Translations under genes and position numbers: made by a program | In this document: positions 27,962-37,215 of the stretch, piece by piece | How the letters are laid out: every line of letters starts with the position of its first letter | Position numbering within the stretch: the stretch's first letter is position 1 | DNA from: Arthrobacter sulfonylureivorans | GTDB taxonomy: Bacteria; Actinomycetota; Actinomycetes; Actinomycetales; Micrococcaceae | Assembly (NCBI GenBank): GCA_004000035.1 | Contig: RJAE01000007.1 | Location: 124,001 to 188,000, forward strand | Direction: 5' to 3' | Length of the DNA stretch: 64,000 nt | The notes under the pieces: generated by a model | Seen by the model: the letters and a program-made list of their open reading frames with translations, nothing else | Told to the model about the DNA's origin: nothing | Databases searched by the model: none

Positions 27962-28441
27962 ATGACGTCCGCAACAGTGACCAGTTGCAAGATCGTGCGC
28001 ATCGTAGATTGGATTGATACCGACGCCGCGGGAAACCAGCACAACTCAGCCATCTTGCGCTGGGTGGAGTCATGTGAAGCAGAGATGTTCCGAGATCTGG
28101 GGTTACCGGGGTATTTTCCTGTCGCCCCACGCGTTCAACATGTGGTGAACTATCGCGACAAGTTATGGTTTGGCCAAAAAGTCACTATCACCGTCACGGT
28201 AGAAAAAATTGGCCGGAGTTCTCTCACGTTTTCCTTTGAGGTAGTAGGCGAACCTCATGAGAACCACGCCGGTGGACGAGCCGCAGACGGTACTTTCACG
28301 ACCGTCCACGTTCCCTACGGTACTGACCAGTCAGCTCCGTGGCCAGATTGGATTCGATGCACCCTATGCCCCTCGGAAAGGGAGACAGAGTCCCTTGATG
28401 TGGGGCTAAGTCCCGGTGAATACAGCATCACTGGAGGTTAA
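27962..28441 (+). CDS. acyl-CoA thioesterase, 4-hydroxybenzoyl-CoA thioesterase (hotdog) family
   Basis: 159 residues from ATG 27962, with GGAGGG ten bases upstream. IVDWIDTDAAGNQHNSAILRWVESCEAEMFRDLGL is the hotdog helix-1 motif; the second Asp is in the catalytic position used by 4HBT-type enzymes. The C-terminus contains LCPSERE and is otherwise unremarkable. It hydrolyses an acyl- or aryl-CoA; with an aryl-CoA ligase 112 bases downstream, the substrate is probably an aromatic CoA thioester made after ring modification. Codon use is clearly AT-richer than in the left flank. First complete gene of the island. Confidence 0.85.
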   Translation: MTSATVTSCKIVRIVDWIDTDAAGNQHNSAILRWVESCEAEMFRDLGLPGYFPVAPRVQHVVNYRDKLWFGQKVTITVTVEKIGRSSLTFSFEVVGEPHENHAGGRAADGTFTTVHVPYGTDQSAPWPDWIRCTLCPSERETESLDVGLSPGEYSITGG

Positions 28442-28553
28442 CATTATCGTCACAGCGCCTGCAGTTCGGAGCCGTCCAACTAGGCTTGAGTGACATCGGC
28501 TTCGATATTACCTCGGACTGGCCCGATCCCTTGTCGTCGTCTGGAAGGCTATT

Positions 28554-30176
28554 ATGGCTCTTAGTCCGTCGGCTCATGTCGACTCCTTCACCCGGGACAA
28601 TTTGCCCCCGACGGAGCTATGGCCGCGTCTCGAGTTCACGCTTCCGGAATTAACTTTTCGAGGCCCTCTTAATGCCGCTGAGGAGTTGATTGACCGCTCC
28701 GTGACTCGTTTCGGATCGCAGCGGCCCTGCCTGTTGACGCCGTCGGGCAATTCATGGACCTACGGTCAACTTCTCCGTAAGGCTAATCAGGTGGCCCAGG
28801 TCCTTGCTGAAGATCTGGGCCTGCTGCCGGGAAATCGAGTTTTATTGCGCGGGCCCAACACACCCTGGCTCGTCGCGTGCTGGCTGGGCGTTTTAAAGGC
28901 TGGGGGTGTAGTTGTAACTACGGTGGATGCTCTACGTCCATGGGAAATCCGCAAGATCATCGACCGGACCGCTCCGACCGTCGCTTTAGCCGATCACCGA
29001 TTCCTCGACGACCTGCTGAAAGCTGTCGGCGGAGAATTCTCCGTCCTCACCTTCGGCGGCCACGATTCCGTCGACCTGTCCGTGCGCTGCCGGTCAAAGT
29101 CTGGACATTTTCGCAATGTCCCCACAGCTCCTGACGATGTAGCCTTACTGGCTCCTACTTCAGGGACGACCGGCTCCCCCAAGATCACCATGCACTTCCA
29201 TCGCGACATCCTCGCCATTGCGGAAACATTCGCTCGACATGTCCTCGATCCCAAGACCAGCGACGTCTTTACGGGCACGCCACCTCTCGCCTTCACTTTC
29301 GGGTTGGGGGCCCTACTCATTTTTCCGATCCGGTTTGGCGCCTCGTCGCTACTCCTCGAAAAGGCAACGCCGGCGGAGTTGGCTCGCCTTGGCGCTGCAT
29401 ATGGAGCGACGATCGTTTTTACCGCGCCCACGGCGTATCGCCGGATACTCCGCGACGGTTTGGCCCCGCTCCTAAGGTCGGTACGATGTGCCATTTCCAG
29501 TGGCGAACCCCTGCCCTCAGAATTATGGCATCGCTTTCATAGTGCCACGGGGCTGGAACTGCTCAACGCCCTCGGGTCGACTGAAATGCTCCATATTTTT
29601 GCGGCTGGATCGAGCGTGCCCGGAGCCATCGGTACCACCGTTCCTGGCTACACCGTCAATGTAGTCACGGACAGCGGCTGTCTGGCCGCGCCGAACGAAA
29701 AGGGCTTTCTAGCCGTTACCGGTCCTACAGGTTGTCGCTATATGTACGGTGACAGGCAGCGGGAAGCAGTCATTAATGGCTGGAACTGGACGGGTGATTT
29801 ATGCCACCGGGATGAAGAGGGTAATCTGTGGTTTGACTCGCGTTCAGACACGATGATTGTTTCTTCCGGCCACAATATTTCACCGCGCGAGGTGGAAGAG
29901 GTGTTGTCCCAGCACCCCAACGTAGTGGACGTGGCGGTAACCGGCAAACCAGATCCGGACCGGGGAAAAATCGTCCTTGCCTATGTTGTCCTCAATCCTG
30001 GGGATGTAGATGAGGTTGCTAAACGCCAAGAACTACAAACCTTTGTGAAGGACCGTCTCTCGCCCTACAAATATCCTCGTGACATCATCTTTGTTGCGGA
30101 GCTTCCCCGCAGTGCAAACGGCAAGCTTCAATATTTCCGACTAGCCTCGAGCCGTGAAACTAGAAGTAATCAATAG
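28554..30176 (+). CDS. aryl-CoA ligase, 2-aminobenzoate/benzoate-CoA ligase type
   Basis: 540 residues. ANL-family motifs are LLAPTSGTTGSPKI (about 200, P-loop), ALGSTEM, WNWTGDLC and the C-terminal hinge DTMIVSSGHNISPREVEEVL with final ANGKLQYFRL Lys. The opening SAHVDSFTRDNLPPTELWP is characteristic of 2-aminobenzoate- and benzoate-CoA ligases. It activates an aromatic acid with ATP and CoA. With the isatin-hydrolase-like enzyme, TPP decarboxylase and aldehyde dehydrogenase nearby, 2-aminobenzoate is the best guess; benzoate or salicylate remain possible. It ends facing the hydrolase operon, with a strong hairpin between. Confidence 0.88.
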   Translation: MALSPSAHVDSFTRDNLPPTELWPRLEFTLPELTFRGPLNAAEELIDRSVTRFGSQRPCLLTPSGNSWTYGQLLRKANQVAQVLAEDLGLLPGNRVLLRGPNTPWLVACWLGVLKAGGVVVTTVDALRPWEIRKIIDRTAPTVALADHRFLDDLLKAVGGEFSVLTFGGHDSVDLSVRCRSKSGHFRNVPTAPDDVALLAPTSGTTGSPKITMHFHRDILAIAETFARHVLDPKTSDVFTGTPPLAFTFGLGALLIFPIRFGASSLLLEKATPAELARLGAAYGATIVFTAPTAYRRILRDGLAPLLRSVRCAISSGEPLPSELWHRFHSATGLELLNALGSTEMLHIFAAGSSVPGAIGTTVPGYTVNVVTDSGCLAAPNEKGFLAVTGPTGCRYMYGDRQREAVINGWNWTGDLCHRDEEGNLWFDSRSDTMIVSSGHNISPREVEEVLSQHPNVVDVAVTGKPDPDRGKIVLAYVVLNPGDVDEVAKRQELQTFVKDRLSPYKYPRDIIFVAELPRSANGKLQYFRLASSRETRSNQ

Positions 30177-30509
30177 AATCGCCAGCCAACAACATTTGAG
30201 GAAGACCCCCCTCTTTACCCACCCGCGGAGATGATGCAGGACGTATGTCCACCGACACTTGTCCAGGTATGGCGCCCCGACCGGATGCCCTCTGCTCCCC
30301 GCTGAAGACCCATGCACTTTAGCTTCCATCAATTCTGTCGATGAGGCATAAGAAGTGACGCTCATGCCCGCTACCCGTTAGGCCTGGACAACGAACGGCA
30401 CCGCAATATGCGCGAAGACGCTGCACAACTTCACCGAAAAACGCAGGTGGGGGCCGGCGGCCCCCACCATCGGCAACCGCTGGCCGATGCTGCATAATGC
30501 CGGGCAGCT
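30177..30509. other. convergent intergenic region
   Basis: No gene seen between the ligase stop and the opposing hydrolase stop. It contains the hairpin at 30446-30468 and otherwise unremarkable sequence. Confidence 0.6.
30446..30468. terminator. bidirectional terminator-like hairpin
   Basis: GGTGGGGGCC (30446-30455) pairs with GGCCCCCACC (30459-30468) around GGC, between convergent genes. Confidence 0.8.
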
Positions 30510-31403
30510 TCAGACTATCTCCATATGCTTTCTAAAGAAATCACGAGCAGCCTGCGCAAATTCTAGAGGATGCGTTACCACACCATAAGATGGGTGCGCA
30601 CCTTCAATTACTTCAATTTCTAAATTCTCGACTCCTATATGCAATTCATGCACACCGGTTTGACGCATCGCTGCCTGAGGGGACTCATCGCCCAAGAGTA
30701 GTAGTGTGGGTGCCTTGATCCGATTCAGATCCTGTCGCACGTCTGCATCCAGAAGACCGTATCCAACGGTAGCCCGGACTGTCTCGAGATGAAGGACATC
30801 AGTTATGTTTTGTGATTCCCATGAAACAAACCAGGGCAATGTCTCGAAGTCCATCCACTTCGCTAACAAACGTGCGCCGCGCCCGGTCGTTCCTAGATTG
30901 TTGACGATGGCCGAGTAGATATTCCAGTTCTTCGACCGGTCTTGAAGCGTCGCGGAAACCTCGGTGGAGGTGATCACGCTGTGAACCATTTCTGGATGCT
31001 CGGCGGCAAAGCGCAAGGCAATGAATCCCCCGAAACCATCAGCCCATAAATGCGCCTTTTCGACTCCGATTCCTGACAGCAAAAGACGAAGGTCGTCAGC
31101 CCAAAGGTCAACGGAGTAGTGGGGCTTCTCATCATCAGGACGGAATGACGGGCCAAGCCCACGAGGTTCCCATGTAATGAGTCGATGGTCCTCCATGTGC
31201 TCGCGAACAAAGTCGAAAACAAAGTGACCGGCTGTAAACCCGCCTAGAAGCACTACGACTTCGCCTGGTCCACCAGTGTCGTGGTACCAAATTCCTGCAC
31301 CGTCCAGTTCCTGCACCTTACCTGCTTCGAAGTCTGTTCGATTACGAAACGGATTGTATGACTCGCTCCTGAACCTTGTCGGAGTTAACGTTCGCATTGT
31401 CAT
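30510..31403 (-). CDS. alpha/beta-hydrolase-fold protein lacking the nucleophile
   Basis: 297 residues. The fold is shown by VVVLLGGFTAGHFVFDFV (oxyanion loop), RLITWEPRGLG, PTLLLLGDESPQA (acid) and the final His in VIEGAHPSYGVVTHP. The nucleophile elbow, normally G-x-S-x-G-G, reads ADGFGG in HLWADGFGGFIALRFA, so Gly replaces the Ser. It cannot use a Ser acyl-enzyme; it may be non-hydrolytic (cofactor-free dioxygenase or C-C lyase chemistry is known in this fold) or a binding protein. It is the last gene of the transporter operon, after the ABC permease. Confidence 0.85.
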   Translation of the reverse strand: MTMRTLTPTRFRSESYNPFRNRTDFEAGKVQELDGAGIWYHDTGGPGEVVVLLGGFTAGHFVFDFVREHMEDHRLITWEPRGLGPSFRPDDEKPHYSVDLWADDLRLLLSGIGVEKAHLWADGFGGFIALRFAAEHPEMVHSVITSTEVSATLQDRSKNWNIYSAIVNNLGTTGRGARLLAKWMDFETLPWFVSWESQNITDVLHLETVRATVGYGLLDADVRQDLNRIKAPTLLLLGDESPQAAMRQTGVHELHIGVENLEIEVIEGAHPSYGVVTHPLEFAQAARDFFRKHMEIV

Positions 31404-31466
31404 GTTTTCTTGTGTCCTAACTGCCAGTGGCCTAGATGTGTTTGCAACTTTATTACTCCATCTAGA

Positions 31467-32402
31467 TCATGCCTGGGTGACTGGCACCTTTGCTGTCTGC
31501 CGCGATTTTGTGAAACCTTTCCCGAATCTCCGTTCAAGATAGTATTGGGCCGCACCGGCCACCGAAGCAATGATCAGGTACCAGAGACAGGCCACCAGAA
31601 GGAGCTCAATGGTCTTAAGGTTAGTTGCAGAAATGTTCTCCGCTCGGGTCAACAGTTCCGACCCGGCGATAACTGAAACCAAGGAAGTGGCCTTGATTGT
31701 ATTTATCACCGAGCTGCCGGTCGGCGGAATAATGATTCTCATCGCTTGGGGCATGATGACCAAGAAGAATGATTTGTATGCCGGCATTGCCAGGGCCTTG
31801 GACGCGTCGCGCTGTCCAGCATCAACGGACATAATTCCACTCCGGATAATCTCGGCCATGTAAGCCGCCTCATGCAGGGTAAGGGCAACAATCGAAGCAA
31901 CAAAAGCGGTCATTACAGAGTTCGTAGGGACACTAAAGAGGAACGTCTCCGTAAACGGAATCGCAACGCCGATGCGCTCAAACAGCAAAGCAAGGTTTCC
32001 GCAAAAAATAATCAGTACCAACAACGGTACCGAACGGAAAAACCATACATACAGCCAACTAAAAGCCGACCATACAGGCCCGCCAGCCAAGCGCATCACC
32101 GCAAGAAGCGTTCCAAAAATCACAGCAAAGACCATGGACAAGGCAGCCATTAGGAGGGTGTTCACGACTCCACCAAGAATCACATCCTTGGTAAAATACT
32201 CCCCAATGGTTTCATAGTCGATGTTCGGATTCTTGGCCAGACTCGACGCGAACCAGATCGTTAGGACGATGAGGAAGGCGGCAGAGATATACCAACCAGG
32301 ATGTCGGCGAGGGCGAATATCTGCGAATTCCCTATCGGACTGGTCCATCATGTCTGACATCCAGGGCTTTTTTTCAAGTGAACGGATCTTGCTTGCAATC
32401 AT
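31467..32402 (-). CDS. ABC transporter permease, polar amino acid (HisM/GlnP) type
   Basis: 311 residues from ATG 32402, overlapping the ATPase stop by four bases (ATGA). An N-terminal cytosolic stretch and TM1 are followed by the HisMQ core: [74 protein letters not shown] and the EAA-type loop. The [13 protein letters not shown] and GQRDASKAL motifs contact the ATPase. Only one permease gene is present, so it probably homodimerises. It imports an amino-acid-like or aromatic-amine substrate with the two lipoproteins upstream. Confidence 0.92.
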   Translation of the reverse strand: MIASKIRSLEKKPWMSDMMDQSDREFADIRPRRHPGWYISAAFLIVLTIWFASSLAKNPNIDYETIGEYFTKDVILGGVVNTLLMAALSMVFAVIFGTLLAVMRLAGGPVWSAFSWLYVWFFRSVPLLVLIIFCGNLALLFERIGVAIPFTETFLFSVPTNSVMTAFVASIVALTLHEAAYMAEIIRSGIMSVDAGQRDASKALAMPAYKSFFLVIMPQAMRIIIPPTGSSVINTIKATSLVSVIAGSELLTRAENISATNLKTIELLLVACLWYLIIASVAGAAQYYLERRFGKGFTKSRQTAKVPVTQA

Positions 32403-33223
32403 GACGCTATCCCTTCAGAAGAATTTTCTGGGCGAAACTCCGACTTCTCGGCCGCTTCCTGAGTTTGTCTGAATCTATGAAGAAAGTCCCGTGTCCGCTG
32501 TTTCTTCGGTGACAGCAGAACCTCTTCAGACGGCCCTTGTTCTACAATTCCACCGTCCGCCATGAAGACAACCTGTTCGCCGACATCCAACGCAAACTGT
32601 GTTTCGTGTGTGACTACAGCCATGGTCATGCCACTCTCGGCGAGGTCTTTCATCACGGAAAGCACCTCCCCTACAAGTTCGGGGTCAAGGGCGGATGTTG
32701 GTTCATCAAACAACATAAGACGCGGTTTTAGGCACAAGGCTCGCGCTATCGCGACCCGCTGCTTCTGTCCACCAGATAGATGGGCTGGATAGGCATGTGT
32801 TTTGTCAGCCAATCCAACTCGACCCAACTGCAGGGATGCCTCCTTCATCGCATCGGCTTTCGAAACTCCGAGAGTGTGCACCTGAGGCATCACCAGATTG
32901 CCCATCACAGACAAGTGTGGGAAGAGATTGAATTGCTGGAAAACCATTCCGATGCCCAAGCGCTGACGCTGCATCGCGCGTTCGCTAAGCCGACGCGGGC
33001 CGTTCGGAGTAGATTGAACACCCATAAGCTTTCCGTCAAACCAGATTTCTCCACTATCGGCGTATTCTAGGAGATTTAGACAGCGTAGCAAGGTGCTTTT
33101 ACCAGAGCCTGAAGGGCCCATGATGCTTACTACTTTACCGTCGTCGAGAGAAAAGTCGATGCCATCAAGGACACGGTTTTCTCCAAATGATTTGGTCAGT
33201 TTTCGTGTAATGAGCAAAGGCAT
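32399..33223 (-). CDS. ABC transporter ATPase, polar amino acid type
   Basis: 274 residues from ATG 33223. Walker [11 protein letters not shown]-loop FQQFNLF, signature [15 protein letters not shown], Walker [14 protein letters not shown] and H-loop VVTHE are complete. It matches GlnQ/HisP enzymes; the C-terminal tail ([21 protein letters not shown]) is longer than usual. Its ribosome site AGGAG lies in a perfect 13-base hairpin directly before the ATG, suggesting its translation is modulated. It is coupled to the permease by ATGA overlap and follows the first solute-binding-protein gene. Confidence 0.95.
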   Translation of the reverse strand: MPLLITRKLTKSFGENRVLDGIDFSLDDGKVVSIMGPSGSGKSTLLRCLNLLEYADSGEIWFDGKLMGVQSTPNGPRRLSERAMQRQRLGIGMVFQQFNLFPHLSVMGNLVMPQVHTLGVSKADAMKEASLQLGRVGLADKTHAYPAHLSGGQKQRVAIARALCLKPRLMLFDEPTSALDPELVGEVLSVMKDLAESGMTMAVVTHETQFALDVGEQVVFMADGGIVEQGPSEEVLLSPKKQRTRDFLHRFRQTQEAAEKSEFRPENSSEGIAS

Positions 33224-33236
33224 AGGAGCTGCTCCT
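33224..33236 (-). promoter_or_regulatory. hairpin sequestering the ATPase ribosome binding site
   Basis: On the reverse strand the leader reads AGGAGCAGCTCCT immediately before the ATG; arms AGGAG and CTCCT are perfectly complementary, so the Shine-Dalgarno sequence is in its own stem. Reinitiation by ribosomes from the gene upstream, or a factor, could open it. Confidence 0.45.
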
Positions 33237-33311
33237 GTGACTAGCGTTGAGTATGATTAATTGCTGGTATTAATAAGACTGATTGCCGGCCCAGTCGGAC
33301 CTCAAAATAGA

Positions 33312-34196
33312 CTATTCAACAATGGAAGCAGAGTCGATCTTCATCACCCCGAGGTCATAAGACTCAAAAACCTTGTCATATGCACCGTTCTGTATCAACG
33401 CATCAACGGCAGCTGACACAGCTTCCGCCAATTGCGTGTTGCCCTTTTTGAACTGGATTCCTATTGGAGTTGGCTCGATATCCGCAATTTCTACTGCGCT
33501 GAAAGCCGCGCCTTCATCGGAATGATCAGCGTAGTAAACGTTGTTGGCATGCCCTCCCAGGAAGGCGTCAGCGTTTTCAGAAAGAACGGCCAGTCGCCCT
33601 TCAGGTGGCCCCTTGTAGGTCAGAACATTGATCGCAGTTTTGCCACCGGTCTTACAATCCTCTGAAGCTGTCTCCACATATTCTTGGAATATCGATCCCT
33701 GTGGAACACCGATCTTGAGCCCGCATAGGGACATGAGATCGGAGATGTTCTTGGGATTACCGTGAGGCACAAGCACGCCGTAGGTCAATTGAGCAAATTC
33801 GACGAATGTTGCGGACTTCAACCTTTCTGCGTTGATGCTCGTGGTCTCCCACACGAGATCGACCTTGTTAGCCTCTAAGGCAGCTGCTTGGCCAGGGAAG
33901 GGGATAATATTGTACTCGCCCTGAAGGCCTAGCTGCTCGACTGCCAGTTGTGCCAGTTCGTGCGATATTCCGGCCTTATCTTGACCATCGTTCTCCAATA
34001 GGGTCATAGGTGCGGTTTGGTACGATGCCCCGATCCTGACAACGCCGGACGCATCTATGTCCCCCGGTAGAAGCTGCGCTGCTTCAGGAGCCAGCGGACT
34101 ACGTTCGCCGCTAGGAGCCGCTTGGCCTGCCGCGCACGCCGACATAGCAAGGAGCAGACCGGCGGCAAGGGTTGTCTTTAGGTATTTTTTTGACAT
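33312..34196 (-). CDS. solute-binding lipoprotein of ABC transporter (SBP 1)
   Basis: 294 residues from ATG 34196, with GGAGA upstream. It has an N-terminal lipoprotein signal (MSKKYLKTTLAAGLLLAMSAC) with lipobox LAMSAC; the mature protein is a family-3 periplasmic-type binding protein: RIGASYQTAPMTLLENDGQDKAGISHELAQ, KVDLVWETTSINAERLKSATFVEFAQ, GLKIGVPQGSIFQEYVE. It is clearly homologous to SBP 2 at 35301. It delivers ligand to the single permease. Confidence 0.9.
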   Translation of the reverse strand: MSKKYLKTTLAAGLLLAMSACAAGQAAPSGERSPLAPEAAQLLPGDIDASGVVRIGASYQTAPMTLLENDGQDKAGISHELAQLAVEQLGLQGEYNIIPFPGQAAALEANKVDLVWETTSINAERLKSATFVEFAQLTYGVLVPHGNPKNISDLMSLCGLKIGVPQGSIFQEYVETASEDCKTGGKTAINVLTYKGPPEGRLAVLSENADAFLGGHANNVYYADHSDEGAAFSAVEIADIEPTPIGIQFKKGNTQLAEAVSAAVDALIQNGAYDKVFESYDLGVMKIDSASIVE

Positions 34197-34285
34197 TTCG
34201 TCTCCATCGAGTAGATCAGCCATAGTCCCGAGCCGGAGTTTTTCTAGCTAATTCCTATGCGCTGTAATTCACGGATTGCTCCGAA

Positions 34286-35260
34286 TTAACCCCTGTGATC
34301 CCAAGCAATCCCCGCTCCAGTGGACTCCGCTATTCGGAATACCCTTTCAGCCAGCGCTATATCAAGAACGCTCAGACCAAACGGGGAGAAGACCACTGGA
34401 CGGGAGGTAGAAATGGGCTCTCCCTCCAGCAGAGCTGGAAGTTCGAGGATCTCAGTACTATCGAGCCCCTCCGCGATCGCCCGGCCCAGGCTCACGGGAA
34501 GGCTAGCAACGTCCGTTACCCTGTCTGTGACATTGATGACTCGGGAGAAGTACTCAGATGGAAGGTCATCCGCCGAAATATGCAGAATCATTCGACGGTC
34601 AGTGGGCATCATTTCTACATCGATCCACGGGCTCTCAGCCGAGGTACAGAGAATGATAATGCTGGCATTCTGCAGGATCTGCTTGGTGGTCTCGACGGTC
34701 GCTTTGACACCGTTGTCGAGCAGACGTCCAACTAAATCTGTCGCACGATCCGGAAGGATGTCTGACACTTGCACACTGTGCACAGATGAGTAGGTTTGGA
34801 TCAGCTCAGCACAGAACGCTTCGGCCAGGGCGCCGGCACCGACAATCCCAATAGGTCCGTCCTTGGGATCAAAGTTGAATCTTTCAGCCACCAAGAATGC
34901 CGAAGCTGCCGTTCTACGAAGATTTAGTTCGCTCCCCTCCATGCAGGCCAACGGAGCGCCGGTGTCTGTTTCGGACAGAAGGAGCAGTGTGTTCAACGGG
35001 GGTAGACCGCGCGCCACGTTATCGCGAAAATTCGAAACCCATTTGGCGCCCGCGGCTATGGGTCCCTTAGCAGACGCAACGTGGGCGGGTAGAGAGACAA
35101 AACGGGCAAGAGAATCCTTCGGAATAGCCAAAAAGGTCGTCTTTGCGCTGATAGATACACCCCTATGAAGGGACTCGTAGGTTTCGATCACCGAAGGGCG
35201 CACGATCTCCGGAGAATCGCTTAGAATTTTTGAGATAGCTGATCGATTTAGCAGTTTCAT
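34286..35260 (-). CDS. ornithine cyclodeaminase/mu-crystallin family protein (copy 1)
   Basis: 324 residues from ATG 35260. Family signature: the Rossmann motif IGIVGAGALAEAFCAELIQTY near 135, the substrate region KWVSNF and LNLRRTAASAFLVAER, and LHISADDLPSEYFSRVINVTDR. Members deaminate-cyclise ornithine or reduce cyclic ketimines/imino acids with NAD(P)H. It sits between two solute-binding-protein genes of an amino-acid-type importer, so the imported compound is probably its substrate or precursor. A close paralogue is at 47884, with the same length and very similar sequence. Confidence 0.85.
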   Translation of the reverse strand: MKLLNRSAISKILSDSPEIVRPSVIETYESLHRGVSISAKTTFLAIPKDSLARFVSLPAHVASAKGPIAAGAKWVSNFRDNVARGLPPLNTLLLLSETDTGAPLACMEGSELNLRRTAASAFLVAERFNFDPKDGPIGIVGAGALAEAFCAELIQTYSSVHSVQVSDILPDRATDLVGRLLDNGVKATVETTKQILQNASIIILCTSAESPWIDVEMMPTDRRMILHISADDLPSEYFSRVINVTDRVTDVASLPVSLGRAIAEGLDSTEILELPALLEGEPISTSRPVVFSPFGLSVLDIALAERVFRIAESTGAGIAWDHRG

Positions 35261-35300
35261 TTGCTTAATATGCCTTCTAGTTTAGGTTTTTTTACGCAGG

Positions 35301-36200
35301 TCAGCCGATAATTTCGGCTTTATCCACCATCATTGACGACGGCATCTTCCACTCTTCAAGTATTTGCGCATACGAGCCGTCTTCAATCATGTTATTGACC
35401 AATGACTCCAGTGCATCGGCAAGCTCGTGGTTTCCTTTTTCAAGCTGAATGGCGAGCTTAACTGGCGGGATCTCTGGCAGGTCTACTGCGCTAAATACCG
35501 CTCCTGAATCCGTAGTGTCGGCGAAATATTTCGTGTCCGGCTGCGCGCTCATATACCCGTCGATGCTTCCAGACTGGAGTGCGGTCCGCCCGCTCGGTGC
35601 TCCATCATAAGTGAGCTGCTCTATGGAATTTTTGCCCTCGCTTAGACAACGATCTGACTGATCTTTGACCATTTGCACAAAGATTGCGCCCTTAGACATG
35701 CCGATCTTCCGGCCGCACATATCTGACATGGTTTGAATCTTCGCAGGATTACCCTTGTCGACCAGAACGCTGGTATTTGCATTAGCAAATACTACAAACG
35801 TAGCCGCCTTTACGCGTTCTTCGTCGACGCTAGTCGTCTCCCAGACAAGATCGATCTTGTCTGCCTGGATTGCTGGGGTCTGGCCGGGGTAAATAATATT
35901 GTCCCAGACGGGTTCGAGACCCAGTTTTTTGGCGCCCATTGTCGCCATCTCATAAGACAATCCTGCCCGCGTTTGTCCGTCATCGGTCAACATGGTCAGC
36001 GGCGGTGTCCGAAAAGAGGCTGCAATCCGGAGTTTCCCCGATTCCCTTAGGTCGTCGGGAAGCAGAGCTCTGCTTTCCTGGTCAATGATTGTTGTGGCAG
36101 CTGCGGAAGGCTCGGACGGTGAGCCTTCCGCGTTGCTCGGCGCACTGCACGCCGTTGTGAGGAGGACTGCAAAAAGTCCCACGGAAATAAATTTGCGCAC
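35301..36200 (-). CDS. solute-binding lipoprotein of ABC transporter (SBP 2)
   Basis: 299 residues from GTG 36200, with GGAG eight bases upstream. It begins with a signal peptide ending in the lipobox LLTTAC. The mature part, RIAASFRTPPLTMLTDDGQTRAGLSYEMATMGAKKLG and DLVWETTSVDEERVKAATFV, aligns closely with SBP 1, but the ligand-contact variation suggests a related rather than identical ligand. It is the first gene of the operon, 40 bases ahead of the cyclodeaminase. A canonical sigma70-type promoter with a palindrome lies upstream. Confidence 0.9.
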   Translation of the reverse strand: MRKFISVGLFAVLLTTACSAPSNAEGSPSEPSAAATTIIDQESRALLPDDLRESGKLRIAASFRTPPLTMLTDDGQTRAGLSYEMATMGAKKLGLEPVWDNIIYPGQTPAIQADKIDLVWETTSVDEERVKAATFVVFANANTSVLVDKGNPAKIQTMSDMCGRKIGMSKGAIFVQMVKDQSDRCLSEGKNSIEQLTYDGAPSGRTALQSGSIDGYMSAQPDTKYFADTTDSGAVFSAVDLPEIPPVKLAIQLEKGNHELADALESLVNNMIEDGSYAQILEEWKMPSSMMVDKAEIIG

Positions 36201-36245
36201 GATATTTGCTCCAGTGAAGTGACGGATTGAGGAGGATTTCACGCT

Positions 36246-36275
36246 AGTTTACGCGTGACGCCGGTCACGTGTCAA
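36246..36275 (-). promoter_or_regulatory. promoter of the transporter operon with operator-like palindrome
   Basis: Read on the reverse strand: TTGACA (36275-36270), 18-base spacer, TAAACT (36251-36246). The spacer contains CGTGAC-CGGC-GTCACG (36254-36269), a palindrome positioned for repression. The nonamer GTGACCGGC recurs upstream of the nitrilase operon. Confidence 0.75.
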
Positions 36276-37215
36276 CAGTTTTTTCTAGCTGTGATTCTTA
36301 GGGTCTCTGCGCTTTTCTGGGCTAGCTAGACCCACTTTGCTGCGGGACAGAATATGATGTTGCTTATGCGACCATTCAGGGTTGCGAATGTTCTCTCGTG
36401 GTGAATCGCCGGCCGCCGACCACCGCGCTCATATGCGGGCTGTCGTTGAATGGCCGCATCACGGGCGCTCCGGTGGACCATTTGAAGCCGCTAATGGCAG
36501 CTGCCTAGACCGTTGAAACACCAGGCGTGTTGTATTAGGTCAGGTCGAGCTCGTCAGATTGGAAGATAGACGAGCGGGCGACTTGTTTTCCCTCAGGAGT
36601 TCTGCGCCTACCCCCGTAGGCGCGTCTTGACGCCGTAGCAGGGATCGCCTCTTCGACGGCGGGTCGAGGGTGCCTGCCGCCCCGCCCGGTTACGTGATCC
36701 AGGTTAACGGCACGTCTGACCCCGCCAGGGTTGCCGATGTGAGATGCGTTCAGCCCTGCCGCTGTATCGGACTCACTCCTCTCCAATCGAATGGCCTAAA
36801 ACGACCTGGCATTAAGGCGCAGGCTTGATCCCGGCGCGGAGGTCTGGCATCGACTCTGGGGCATAAGACTGAGACCTTGTCGGTGCGGGCCTCCACAGGG
36901 TCCAGCGCCTTGCGCACTTCCGTGAAGTGTGGTTGACGACACGGGTCGCCGCTCTCGGAAAGCCAGTTTTGCACCAGACGCGTACAGCACAGCGCGTCTA
37001 CGTGTGGGTACCAACGGATATGCCGATCCCATAACCGCGGCGGTAATCGGGACAGGGCCGCGCAGCATGGTTTACCCCGCAGTCGCCCGGATGGCTTCCG
37101 GAGCCGGATGGATCACCACCCATAAGCCCGCATGGGAACAAGCGGATTTATGGGTGGTTGCCAAAGCTTGCAAGCTCGGCGTCGTCCGTCTCTGACAAAC
37201 GGTTATCGCGCCTAA
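36276..37215. other. gene-free kilobase with hairpins
   Basis: No convincing gene. Short frames on both strands show no recognisable domain. GCGCCTAC-CCCC-GTAGGCGC (36604-36623) is a perfect hairpin. The hairpin at 37115-37158 probably ends the operon to the right. Composition is mixed, and GC is higher than in the adjacent operon. Confidence 0.5.
37115..37158 (-). terminator. hairpin after the isatin-hydrolase-like gene
   Basis: ACCACCCATAA (37115-37125) pairs with TTATGGGTGGT (37148-37158), extended inside by CCGC/GCGG. It is 57 bases downstream of the stop codon of the leftward operon. No T-tract. Confidence 0.7.

Noticed and set aside
36535-36786. Reverse frame of 83 codons as a transposase fragment
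   Set aside because: No DDE or HTH motif and low-complexity basic composition.
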